Source of the DNA: Acidobacteriota bacterium
Lineage (GTDB): Bacteria; Acidobacteriota; Blastocatellia; Pyrinomonadales; Pyrinomonadaceae
Reading direction: 5' to 3'
DNA length: 43,176 nt
Assembly: GCA_020200155.1 (NCBI GenBank)
Contig: JAIVJG010000009.1
Coordinates: forward strand, 1 to 43,176
Position 1 is the first letter of the stretch; each line of letters starts with the position of its first letter. A program made the translations under genes and the position numbers. Positions 15,673 through 23,479 of this stretch are shown here, in pieces. The notes beneath the pieces were generated by a model. That model did no database searches. It was not told the origin of the DNA and worked only from the letters and a program-made list of their open reading frames with translations.

Positions 15673-17342
15673 GGCTGCTCACCTCTGTAGTCGAGCGCAC
15701 GAATGGCCGCGCCGTAGTGTTCGTAGATGTCCTGCGCGACGAGAGAGCGCATGCCTCGTTCGCGCGCCGCGATGTCGCCCGCCAGTCCGCCCACGTAGAC
15801 GGCTGCCACGGTCGCGGCGACGGCATCCGCGTCGCCCTTCAGCGTGGCGAAGGCTTGCGCGTTGAAGCCGGCGACGAGGCCGGTCAGCGTGTCGCCCGCT
15901 CCGGCAGTGCCGAGTCCGGCGTTGCCGGTCGGGATGACATAGACGCGACCGTCCGGCGCGGCCACAAGCGTTCGCGTGCCCTTGAGGATGACTATTAATT
16001 CATGCGCGCTCGCAAATTCCGAGACGACACGCGCGCGATCCGCGAGTGCGTCGCGGTCGTCCGTCCCCAGCAGTCGCCGCATCTCGCCTTCGTGCGGCGT
16101 GAGAATGATCGGCGCTTCGCGCGTGCCGCGCAGTCCGGCGGGCCAAGGCGCGAGCGCGTTCAGCCCGTCGGCATCAACGACGACGGGGAGACGACGTTGC
16201 TCGACCACCTCGCGCACGAACCCGCGCGTCTCCTCCGACTCATGCGTGAGTCCGGGGCCGATGGCGATGACGGTCGCACGCCCGAACAAACTTGAAACCA
16301 CAGCGAAAGCCTCTGCGTTGACCGCGCCCCGCGCGTCCTCCGGCAGCGACGCCGTCATCACAGACGCCAGCACGCGAGTGGCGACGCTCGACAGCGCGGA
16401 GGCCGGAGTCGCCAGCGTGACCAGCCCCACGCCGGAGCGCATCGCCGCGTTCCCGCACAGCACAGCCGCCCCAGTCATCCCGCTTGAACCGGCGATGACG
16501 AGTACGTGGCCGTGCGTGTTCTTGTATGAGCCGTGCGCGTAGCGAGTCGCTTCCAGCCATTTGCGTGCGTCACTGTCTTCGACCAGAAACAGTTTTGAAG
16601 TAGTCGCTTCGAGAAGCGATGGCGGCGAGCCGATGTCTGCGATGGATAGCTCGCCGTTGAAGTGCGAAGCCGGCGGCAGCACGTTGGCGGGCTTGGGCGC
16701 GGTGAAGGTGACGGTCAAGTCCGCGCGGACGGCTGCGCCGTTGAATTCGGGCTTGTCGGCTTGGAGGCCGGACGGGAGATCGAGCGAGATAATGAATGGT
16801 CGCGACTGCTGAGCGTGCTCTCGCGTCGAGCGGAGAAGTTCCAGGTGCGCGACGACTTTCGTGTGGACGCCTTCGAGCGGGCGCGTCAGCCCCGTGCCGA
16901 AGAGTGCGTCAACGATGATGTCATAATTGTGCCGCGCGCTCGCGAGATTTTCCCAATCGGATAACTCAACGACTTCCACGAACGTCAGCGGCGAAGGAGA
17001 CTTCTTAGACCCCGCCTCGAAACTCGCCAGACGGCGCGCGATCTCGAAATTAACGCGCGCGTCTGCGTTTGTCTCTTCGACGCGACCGAACAGGACGACA
17101 TCCACGTGCGCGCCCTGCGTCCAGAGGACGCGTGCGAGGGCCGCCCCGTCGCCGCCGTTGTTGCCGCGACCGCACAGCACCTGCACCGTTTTACGCGTGA
17201 GATCGAAGGAGAAGTGTGCGGCAATGCTGCGGGCCGAGGCGTTGGCCGCCGTCTCCATCAGGAGCAGCGAGGGCGTCGCGTACCGCTCCGTGGTCAGGCG
17301 GTCAATCTCGCGCATCTCTGCTGCTAAAATGATTTTTCGCAC
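15669..17342 (-). CDS. nnr: Bifunctional NAD(P)HX epimerase / ADP-dependent NAD(P)HX dehydratase
   Basis: Repairs hydrated NADH and NADPH. The N-terminal half (about 1-240) is the epimerase (YjeF-N): EMREIDRLTTERY, VLCGRGNNGGDGAALARVL (NNGGDG at 61-66), DIIVDALFGTGLTRP and SLDLPSGL. The C-terminal half (about 270-545) is the dehydratase, a ribokinase-like fold: GHVLVIAGSSGMTGAA, VVVDADGLNAL, ILTPHEGEMRRLLG, and the GAGDTLTG motif near 481-488. 557 residues is the usual fused length. The GTG at 17342 gives the family-typical start RKIILAAEMREID. It overlaps tsaE by four bases and heads that pair. Confidence 0.94.
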   Translation of the reverse strand: MRKIILAAEMREIDRLTTERYATPSLLLMETAANASARSIAAHFSFDLTRKTVQVLCGRGNNGGDGAALARVLWTQGAHVDVVLFGRVEETNADARVNFEIARRLASFEAGSKKSPSPLTFVEVVELSDWENLASARHNYDIIVDALFGTGLTRPLEGVHTKVVAHLELLRSTREHAQQSRPFIISLDLPSGLQADKPEFNGAAVRADLTVTFTAPKPANVLPPASHFNGELSIADIGSPPSLLEATTSKLFLVEDSDARKWLEATRYAHGSYKNTHGHVLVIAGSSGMTGAAVLCGNAAMRSGVGLVTLATPASALSSVATRVLASVMTASLPEDARGAVNAEAFAVVSSLFGRATVIAIGPGLTHESEETRGFVREVVEQRRLPVVVDADGLNALAPWPAGLRGTREAPIILTPHEGEMRRLLGTDDRDALADRARVVSEFASAHELIVILKGTRTLVAAPDGRVYVIPTGNAGLGTAGAGDTLTGLVAGFNAQAFATLKGDADAVAATVAAVYVGGLAGDIAARERGMRSLVAQDIYEHYGAAIRALDYRGEQP

Positions 17343-17649
17343 GGGAGGGATGATAGAGAGAGAACCGTCAGCGGGTCAAACAGGAGGCGTCTGAGTTCGA
17401 GATGGCAGGATCGGAAAAGAGGCTCAAAAAAAGAAAAAGACGCTAATTGCGCCTACCCGCTACGCCTGCCGCCTCGCCGAGCCACCCTCTTTTCGTGTAA
17501 CCGAAGGAAATGTTCAATGAGTTTGTGCCTCCAGAAAAAAGCTCTATTCGGGGAAATTTTTTCTGTGCCCGCAAAAGGGAAAAGAGAAGCCGGACAGAAT
17601 TGCTTCTCATCCGGCTTCCCTTAAAGACGCTGTGGCTATGCTGCCCCGG
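17343..17649. other. Intergenic region between nnr and PEP-CTERM gene
   Basis: About 300 bases, AT-richer than the neighbours, with poly-A stretches. It must hold the nnr promoter on the minus strand. It contains the terminator hairpin of the PEP-CTERM gene (17586-17618). A possible 49-codon frame from an ATG near 17511 runs through that hairpin and is not credible as a gene. Confidence 0.5.
17586..17618 (-). terminator. Rho-independent terminator of the PEP-CTERM gene
   Basis: GAAGCCGGA (17586-17594) and TCCGGCTTC (17610-17618) form a perfect 9-bp stem. On the minus strand the stem is followed by a T-rich tail (TCTTTTCCCTTTT). Confidence 0.8.
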
Positions 17650-18366
17650 CTACTTTTGATTTCCTCTACGGCGTTTGCGAGCGGCTGCCGCCAGCCCCGT
17701 CAGACCCGTGCCAAGCAGGATCATCGTCGCCGGTTCTGGGACGGGATTCTGGTTCGCGCCGGTGATTCGTCCCGTAATCGAGACGGTCTGACCCGGATCA
17801 ATGGCCGTGTCAATGACGTTGAAGGAGAAACTACCGGAGCCGCAAGTGGTTTGTTGTCCGGGAACGCCGCCGGTCGGGTCGGGTTCGCAGTTAGTGTCGG
17901 TGAAAGTAAAGAGTTGCGGCGTGTTGTCAAAGTCAATAAAGACGCCGCCCTGATTGTCGGAGCGAACCGTACCTGTGACTAAAGCTGTAAAGGTCGCCGA
18001 GTTGGAGCCAGCGATGCCTTGTGGGGCTGTGAACGTCACTAGCAAGGTAAATGGCGTGTTATATGTGTTCGGGGCTGTGCTCAGGGAAAGTGAGCCAAGA
18101 TTGTTGACGTTGGCACCCGGATTCGGGTTTCCGCCGAGACTACGAGAGCCATTTGCCGTCGTACCGCTGAAGGTGGAGTTGCTATAGCTCAGTCCAAGAA
18201 AAGTAGCGCTGCTACCGGGCGTGCAACCTGCTCCAAAGCATCCGTTGGTAAAACCGGCGACGAAAACCTCATCGGCACGCGCTTCGCTCTGGCCGAGCGT
18301 GAAGATGGCTATTGCAAAAATGCTGAGTGCGAATGGTTTAACCATCGCGAGAAGGCGGCTGTTCAT
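17650..18366 (-). CDS. PEP-CTERM sorting-domain secreted protein
   Basis: 238 residues. An N-terminal signal peptide (about 1-31, ending SEARA-D) is followed by a Ser/Thr/Gly/Asn-rich beta domain with four Cys. The C-terminus has the complete PEP-CTERM layout: NPVPEPATM, a hydrophobic span ILLGTGLTGLAAAA and a basic tail RKRRR. In known systems exosortase (EpsH/XrtA) cleaves such tails to attach proteins to exopolysaccharide or the surface; no exosortase is in this window. ATG 18366 follows GGAGGG at about 9 bases. Own terminator downstream, so it is probably monocistronic. The function of the mature domain is unknown. Confidence 0.88.
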   Translation of the reverse strand: MNSRLLAMVKPFALSIFAIAIFTLGQSEARADEVFVAGFTNGCFGAGCTPGSSATFLGLSYSNSTFSGTTANGSRSLGGNPNPGANVNNLGSLSLSTAPNTYNTPFTLLVTFTAPQGIAGSNSATFTALVTGTVRSDNQGGVFIDFDNTPQLFTFTDTNCEPDPTGGVPGQQTTCGSGSFSFNVIDTAIDPGQTVSITGRITGANQNPVPEPATMILLGTGLTGLAAAARKRRRGNQK

Positions 18367-18710
18367 GTTCTGCTTCCCTCCGAAAATCCTTGTCAGGACT
18401 GCTGAAGATTATTTTTAGTGCACTCGTGCTTCTTTTTACTTCTGGACTTTTACAGGAGCGGGGCACGCTCACTGTCCTTCCAATTGCATGAGAGCGAAAC
18501 GCGAAACCGCACTTTCGACGCCGCCCAACCAAGCTAAAGAGACGAGACCACCAGCTTATTGTGCTGAACCGTGGACGTATTATGTCCACGCCGCACGAGC
18601 TTTTCAATATTTCAATGCACTGATATTGCTTGTAAAGACTTAAACCCTATTTGTTTTCAGAAAAGTGGAAGAGAATGTACAGGCTTCCAGAAAATTAGTA
18701 AAGCCTTTTT
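18367..18710. other. Intergenic region upstream of the PEP-CTERM gene
   Basis: About 340 bases with no credible gene. It should contain the PEP-CTERM gene promoter on minus. I checked for a sigma-54 GG-N10-GC pair, known for some PEP-CTERM genes, and did not find a good one. It contains a small palindrome at 18572-18592. Confidence 0.5.
18572..18592. repeat. 7-bp inverted repeat upstream of PEP-CTERM gene
   Basis: CGTGGAC (18572-18578) and GTCCACG (18586-18592) around GTATTAT. A possible operator about 205 bases upstream of the PEP-CTERM start. Its GTGGAC/GTCCAC core is also the inner part of the larger palindrome at 755-819. Confidence 0.45.
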
Positions 18711-19286
18711 TTAACAAAAGGCCGGAGTCGGTGAGATTTTCCCACCAACTCCGGCCTTGTTCAGTAGCGAAGCTCTCTCGTCGAGCCGTCCGCGCTCTTT
18801 AAGATTCCTGCTCTCCCGGCATTTTGCCGGAGGCTTTCCGCCGTTTACGCAGGCGGTGCCCTGATTGTCGTATGCGGTCAGGACTAAGGAAGTTCTCCCT
18901 TGAATTGTGAGCAGGTTGTCTTCGCCAGGCTCTACGATGTCAAGATAAATGCCGAGATCGGCGGCGTTCAGCACCCCGGCACCATTTTTCAGATCGGAGA
19001 ACAGAACGGTCGCGGAAATGGTCTTGGAATTGATGCCGCGTTTGGCATCGCCCTCAAGTACGTCGCGACCGCTGACGCGTCTAACCGCGCCCGACTCAAC
19101 GTAGTCTCTGTTGGGGACGGCGTTGTTCTCCTGAAGAGTGAGCACGGTTGGGACGACGCCCTGACCGGACGGCTGAACCACCCTCGGGCCGAGATAAACG
19201 ATGTCCGCGCGAGCTACGCTTCCATTGAAGCCGATAAAGAGAAGAGCGCCGGCAAGCAGCACAAGATTGGTGTAGAGTTTTTTCAT
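18711..19286 (-). CDS. Secreted protein, unknown function, reads through its own terminator
   Basis: 191 residues. Signal peptide at about 1-28 (MKKLYTNLVLLAGALLFIGFN, cleavage after ARA). The mature part is a short beta-rich region without recognisable domain (VPTVLTLQENNAVPNRDYVESG and LLTIQGRTSLVLTAYDNQG). There is no PEP-CTERM tail. The last 16 codons are the terminator hairpin itself, which is unusual. In the +1 frame a TGA stop lies exactly before the hairpin (about 18761-18763), so a frameshift in the last ~50 codons is possible. Neighbouring the PEP-CTERM gene suggests a surface-related role, which is weak inference. Confidence 0.6.
   Translation of the reverse strand: MKKLYTNLVLLAGALLFIGFNGSVARADIVYLGPRVVQPSGQGVVPTVLTLQENNAVPNRDYVESGAVRRVSGRDVLEGDAKRGINSKTISATVLFSDLKNGAGVLNAADLGIYLDIVEPGEDNLLTIQGRTSLVLTAYDNQGTACVNGGKPPAKCRESRNLKERGRLDERASLLNKAGVGGKISPTPAFC
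18718..18758 (-). terminator. Terminator overlapping the 3' end of the secreted-protein gene
   Basis: AAGGCCGGAGT (18718-18728) and ACTCCGGCCTT (18748-18758) form a perfect 11-bp stem, with GGTG/CACC pairs extending it toward the loop. On minus the stem is followed by TTTTG. It lies inside the open reading frame. Confidence 0.8.
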
Positions 19287-19515
19287 AATCTGGCCTTTCC
19301 TACGAAACTCTCTTCGCTTTTTACGTTGTCGCGAACGAGTCTGGGGTTTATTCTTTGGGACAAAAGAGGCATCAGCGTTAAAAGCACGCTTGAACCACGA
19401 TGGCTACATTTTCTGCCGCTGATTCTGTGAAAGTGGCAATTTAGGGAGATTTCCAAAAGATAGGAAAAAAGCCAGACGATAATTTATCCGCCCCGAATGA
19501 ATCCTGTGAAACGCC

Positions 19516-21354
19516 TCACCGGAAGCGGCCTGTGAGCAGTCGCGTGAAGCGCCCGACGACGGCGCGAGCTTCGGGCAGTCCCATCGCAGAGGTGATGGCG
19601 AAGTAAATAAGCCCGTAAGGTGTTAAGACCAAAGCCGCGACGATGATTGGATGGAGGCGAAACCGGGCGATGCCGAGCAGAATGGCCCAGCCGAGCGCCG
19701 CGCTCAGGCCAGCCGCCGTCCAGAGCTTGACGACGAAAGAAAAGGGTAGTCCCGTCTTGCCGATGCGCCGGTTAAGCTGGCGTCGCAGCAGGTAAAACTC
19801 AACCCATCCGGCAATGCCCGCCGAGACGGTCAGCCCGGCGGCCCCGTAGCCCCAATTTTGGTCGAGGCCAAGGGCGTGCGGCAGCGTGCGCGCGAAGAGA
19901 TATCCGAGCACCGTCGTCAGAAAGACGCGCACGACCGCGTAGCGCAAAGGCGTGCGCGTGTCGTGCAGCGCGTAGTAAGTGGATGCGTAGAGGCGTCCGA
20001 GCGTGGAGGCGAGCAAGCCGACCGCCGCCCCGGCCAGAATGCCCCACACGTAAGGCACGTCGGTTTCCTTAAACTCACCCGTCCGGTAGAGCGCCCCGAC
20101 CATGACGTTGCCGAGCGCGAGGAAGCCCATTGCGGAGGGCACGATGTAGACGGCGATCTGTCTGAGGCCTGCGTCGAGCCTGCGGCGCAGTTGTTCGGCG
20201 ACTGCCTCCTTCGTCCCCGTCGCGCTCGACATCTCCGGCAGTTCCGCCGCAGACACGGACATCCCGAACAGACTGACGGGCAGCGTGTAGAGGCTCTGCG
20301 TGTAGCCGAGCGCCTGCACCGCGCCGTCGCCGAGCAAACTCGCGAGCAGTGAATCAACGTAGGCGCTGATCTGCACGACGCCGCGACTGGTGAAGACGGG
20401 CATGAAGTTGCGTATGACCGTGCGGACGCTGGCGGAGACAAAGTCGAGCGAAGGGCGCAGGCGCTTGACGAGGCGCAGGACGGTCGGGAGTTGCACGGCG
20501 AACTGCAAGCCGCTGCCGATGACCGACGCCCACGCCAGAACTTCCGCCAGCGGAAACTTGTCCAGTCGCCAGCCGTAGACGCTGAGCGCCACGATCATCG
20601 CCACGTTCCAGATGACCGGCGCGGTGTAAGAGAGAAAGAAACGCCTGTGGCTGTTGAGTACGCCGAGGCACCATGCGGAGAGCACGAGCAGCCCCGCGCC
20701 GGGGAAGAGTATCTTCACCAGACGAATGGTCAGCTCGCGCTTCTCGTCGTGGAAGCCGGGCGCGATGACGGCAATCAGGTACGGCGCGGCAAGCACGCCG
20801 GCGAGGACGAGCAGCGACGTGACGAGCGCGAGGATGGTGAAGACCGCACCGGCAACGCGCCCGGCTTCCTCATTCTCGTCGCGCGACAGAAGACCGGCGT
20901 AGACGGGGATGAAGGAGGCCGAGAGTGCGCCTTCGCCGAAGACGTTTTGGAGGAAGTTGGGAATTCTGAAGGCGGCGGTGAAAGCGTCGCCGGCGGCGGA
21001 GAGTCCGAAGTATTGAGCGAAGATGCGCTGGCGTAGAAGGCCGATGATGCGGCTTAGAAGAATGCCCGCGCCGACGAAGAACGCTCCCCTCGTCGTGCTG
21101 GTCGCCTTGCGCTCGCGCTTCTCTGTTGCCTTCTCGACGGGGAACTCGCCGGTCGTCGCGCCGACGGGCGCGCTCTCTTCACCGGCGATGATGCCCGCCT
21201 CTTGATGCGCGCCGGTTTTCAAATCGCGCACGACTGCGCCGGCCTCTTCGCGCTCGCTTGCTTCCGCTTGCTCTTCCGGCGTTTGCTCCGCGCCGCCCGG
21301 TTGTGAATCACCGAGGGGTGGCCTCGCCTGCTCGTCCTCTTCGTCTCGACTCAT
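19516..21354 (-). CDS. murJ: Lipid II flippase MurJ (MviN)
   Basis: MurJ flips lipid-linked peptidoglycan precursors across the inner membrane; MviN/MATE-like superfamily with about 14 helices. Family landmarks are LLSRIIGLLRQRIFAQYFG, DAFTAAFRIPNFLQNVFGEGALSASFIPVY, GVVQISAYVDSLLASLLGDGAVQALGYTQSLYTLPVSLFGMSVSAAELPEMS and LASTLGRLYASTYYALHDTRTPLRYAVVRV. An N-terminal ~85-residue hydrophilic extension, rich in Glu, Ala and Gly, precedes the first helix and is absent from typical MurJ. ATG 21354 lies only 9 bases after the stop of the upstream regulator gene, so the two were probably one transcript. Confident assignment; the extension is probably cytoplasmic and disordered. Confidence 0.93.
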   Translation of the reverse strand: MSRDEEDEQARPPLGDSQPGGAEQTPEEQAEASEREEAGAVVRDLKTGAHQEAGIIAGEESAPVGATTGEFPVEKATEKRERKATSTTRGAFFVGAGILLSRIIGLLRQRIFAQYFGLSAAGDAFTAAFRIPNFLQNVFGEGALSASFIPVYAGLLSRDENEEAGRVAGAVFTILALVTSLLVLAGVLAAPYLIAVIAPGFHDEKRELTIRLVKILFPGAGLLVLSAWCLGVLNSHRRFFLSYTAPVIWNVAMIVALSVYGWRLDKFPLAEVLAWASVIGSGLQFAVQLPTVLRLVKRLRPSLDFVSASVRTVIRNFMPVFTSRGVVQISAYVDSLLASLLGDGAVQALGYTQSLYTLPVSLFGMSVSAAELPEMSSATGTKEAVAEQLRRRLDAGLRQIAVYIVPSAMGFLALGNVMVGALYRTGEFKETDVPYVWGILAGAAVGLLASTLGRLYASTYYALHDTRTPLRYAVVRVFLTTVLGYLFARTLPHALGLDQNWGYGAAGLTVSAGIAGWVEFYLLRRQLNRRIGKTGLPFSFVVKLWTAAGLSAALGWAILLGIARFRLHPIIVAALVLTPYGLIYFAITSAMGLPEARAVVGRFTRLLTGRFR

Positions 21355-21363
21355 CGTGTGTGC

Positions 21364-22514
21364 TTAGAGTTCGTACTCTTTAACTTTGGTCAGGAGTGTC
21401 TTGTAACTGACGCCCAACTCTTCTGCGGCGCGCGTCTTGTTGCCGCCGTGCGCGCGGAGTGCTTCGGCGATTTTGCGTCGCTCGACGGAGCTGACGGCGC
21501 GCTCGACCGCTTCGTTGAGCGTGCCCGTCAAATCCCAAGACGCGGGCGGCTCATCGCGCGGCGCGTCAACGCTACCCATCGCTATGCCGAGGTCGCGCGC
21601 TTCGAGCGTGAGCGTGTCGGCGAGGATGCAGGCGCGCTCGATGGCGTTCTCAAGCTCGCGGACGTTGCCGGGCCATGCGTGCGCGCGTAGCGCGGCGAGC
21701 GCCTCGTCGCTCAGGACGGCTTCGCGCTTGCGTAACTCTTTGCCGTACTGCGCCGCGAAATGACGCGCGAGGAGAGCCACGTCGTCGCCGCGTTCACGCA
21801 GAGGGGGCCGCCCGACGCCAACTCAAACTTGCCGGGGCGACGTTCGGTCGCGCCTGTGAAAGAGCCGCGCTCGTGGCCGAAGAGTTCGGATTCGATGAGC
21901 GTTTCGGGAATCGCCGCGCAGTTGATCGCGACGAAGGTTTTGTCGCGGCGCGGCGAGAGATGATGGACGGCACGCGCGAAGAGTTCCTTGCCCGTGCCCG
22001 ACTCGCCCAAAAGCAGGACGGTCGTGTCGGTCGTGGCGACGCGCTGCGTCTCTGAGACGGCGCGCTTGATTGTTTCAGACTCGCCGATGATGCGCGGGAA
22101 GCCGTAGCGTCGCGACCACTCTTCGCGCAGGAGAATGTTTTCCGTGCGGAGGCGTGCCTGTTCGAGCGCGCGTCCGATGAGCAGCAGCAGGTGGTTCGAG
22201 TCAACGGGCTTTTGCAGGAAGTCGTGCGCGCCGTCTTTCATCGCCTGCACGGCTTCGTCAATCGAGCCGTAGGCGGTCATCACGACGACGGGCACTTCCG
22301 GGTCAGCCGCCTTGGCCGCGCGCAGCACGTCCATGCCGGAGCCGTGCGGCATACGCAGGTCTGTCAGCACGAGACGGAAAGGCGCGCGGGCGACTTCCTG
22401 CATCGCCATGCGCGCGTCCTCGGCCTCGGCGACCGTGTAGCCGGCGCTCTCAAGCGTCAGGCGCAGCACGCGGCGCAGGCTCTCTTTGTCCTCGACCAGC
22501 AATACGTCAGGCAT
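21364..22514 (-). pseudogene. NtrC/PilR-type sigma-54 response regulator broken by internal deletion
   Basis: The 5' frame (ATG 22514) encodes a receiver domain with phospho-acceptor Asp52 (LVLTDLRMP), then the start of the AAA+ sigma-54 interaction domain with Walker A GESGTGKE at 170-177 and GSFTGA at 217-222, a variant of the GAFTGA loop that contacts sigma-54. At FELASGG (236) the frame leaves the family. In the next frame, from 21807, the sequence continues [17 protein letters not shown] and then the normal C-terminus with WPGNVRELENAIERA and a Fis-type helix-turn-helix ending NKTRAAEELGVSYKTLLTKV. The missing part, about 70-75 codons, contains Walker B, sensor I and the arginine fingers. 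The junction lies in a C-run at 21804-21809. The product cannot hydrolyse ATP normally. A sequencing or assembly error is the alternative. Confidence 0.85.
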
Positions 22515-22518
22515 ACAA

Positions 22519-22598
22519 GTAGAGGTCGGAGGCCAGTGGCAGAGAGGTCAGTGAAAACAGATTTCTACTAACCTCTGACCTCCAACCTCCGACCTCTG
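22519..22598. repeat. Heptad-repeat hairpin element E (upstream of the response regulator)
   Basis: Right arm (22571-22598) is in strict 7-base register: CCTCTGA, CCTCCAA, CCTCCGA, CCTCTG. The left arm (22519-22550) starts AGAGGTCGGAGG and is complementary with a few mismatches. It lies immediately upstream of the regulator ATG. The words match those of element G at 33344-33393. Confidence 0.8.
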
Positions 22599-22662
22599 TT
22601 CTTTCCGGGCGGATGGTAGCGACGGTGCGCCGTGCGTGTCAAGAACGACCCGAAAAGAGGAA

Positions 22663-22695
22663 GAGGGCACTGGCTTCGGTGAAGCGAGTGCCCTC
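22663..22695 (-). terminator. Terminator of the minor-pilin/TPR operon
   Basis: GAGGGCACT (22663-22671) pairs perfectly with AGTGCCCTC (22687-22695); GCTTC/GAAGC continue the stem to a 3-base loop. On minus it is followed by TTCCTCTTTTC. Located 48 bases past the TPR stop codon. Confidence 0.8.
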
Positions 22696-22742
22696 GTCAT
22701 AATAGTGGTGTGCAAACTGACTAAGCCTTTAGTCCCACGCTG

Positions 22743-23369
22743 TCATCTGCCAATCAGGCTCGACAGGTGCTCCGCCATTTCCGGGTCTAACTTCTGTAGA
22801 ATTCTGCACTCCTCACGCGCCTGTTCCTTCTCGCCCAGATCAACGTAAACGAGGCCCAGAGAATAGTGGGCTTGAGCGTAATCGGGCTTGAGCTTTAAGG
22901 CTTTCCTGCACGCTTTGACGGCCTCGGCGTAGCTGCCCCAGTTGAAATAGGCCATCGCCAGGTTGTTGTAAGCTTCGACGTAGCCGGGATCGAGACGGAT
23001 CGCCAGGTGACAGGCTTTAATGGCCTCGACGCCGCGCCCCATCCGACTATTAACCATGCCAAGATTGGAGTGTGCTTCGACGAACTCCGGGTCCAGGCGA
23101 ATCGCACGCTCGTAGCACGCCAGAGATTTATCGAGTTGTGAGAGCTGGTCATAGATGACGCCCATGTTGTAGTGCGTTTCGGCACAATTCGGCTCGACCC
23201 GCGCGGCGTTGCGAAACTCTTCCAGTGCCGGCTCGTACATGCCTTGCGACATCATCTCCAGCCCTGCGGCTTTATAGTCTTCCGCGTCGCCGGCCCGCAC
23301 GGCGCGACTCTTGTGTGAGGTCGCCGCGTGAGGCTCTTCACGCCCTTTGAGTCTGTCTATCAGCCACAT
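22743..23369 (-). CDS. TPR protein at the end of the minor-pilin operon
   Basis: 208 residues. Tandem tetratricopeptide repeats cover about residues 28-205 in five consecutive units (for example AETHYNMGVIYDQLSQLDKS, VEAHSNLGMVNSRMGRGVEA, VEAYNNLAMAYFNWGSYAEA, AQAHYSLGLVYVDLGEKEQA). TPR proteins are scaffolds; PilF/Tgl-like TPR proteins act as pilotins for the PilQ secretin, but this one has no lipoprotein signal, so that role is only a suggestion. The ATG at 23369 follows GGAGG at about 10 bases; GTG 23450 and ATG 23423 are possible longer starts. About 110 bases after pilX on the same strand, followed by a terminator. Confidence 0.8.
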   Translation of the reverse strand: MWLIDRLKGREEPHAATSHKSRAVRAGDAEDYKAAGLEMMSQGMYEPALEEFRNAARVEPNCAETHYNMGVIYDQLSQLDKSLACYERAIRLDPEFVEAHSNLGMVNSRMGRGVEAIKACHLAIRLDPGYVEAYNNLAMAYFNWGSYAEAVKACRKALKLKPDYAQAHYSLGLVYVDLGEKEQAREECRILQKLDPEMAEHLSSLIGR

Positions 23370-23479
23370 CGAAAGTATGCCTCCGTCCGAAATCCGAATG
23401 TCTGACTGCAACCCGGCGATCATGGTTTCAAGCAGAGTTTCTGCAATCACAAATCAAACAAACAGGCGTTAAGCCGTTC

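Noticed and set aside
17511-17660. Possible 49-codon small protein (starting MFNEFVPP)
   Set aside because: It runs through the PEP-CTERM terminator hairpin, and its purine-rich stretch is too close to the ATG to act as a ribosome site.
18338-18607. 89-codon minus frame overlapping the PEP-CTERM start
   Set aside because: It overlaps a well-supported gene start, is Ser/Arg-rich and has no ribosome site; shadow frame.
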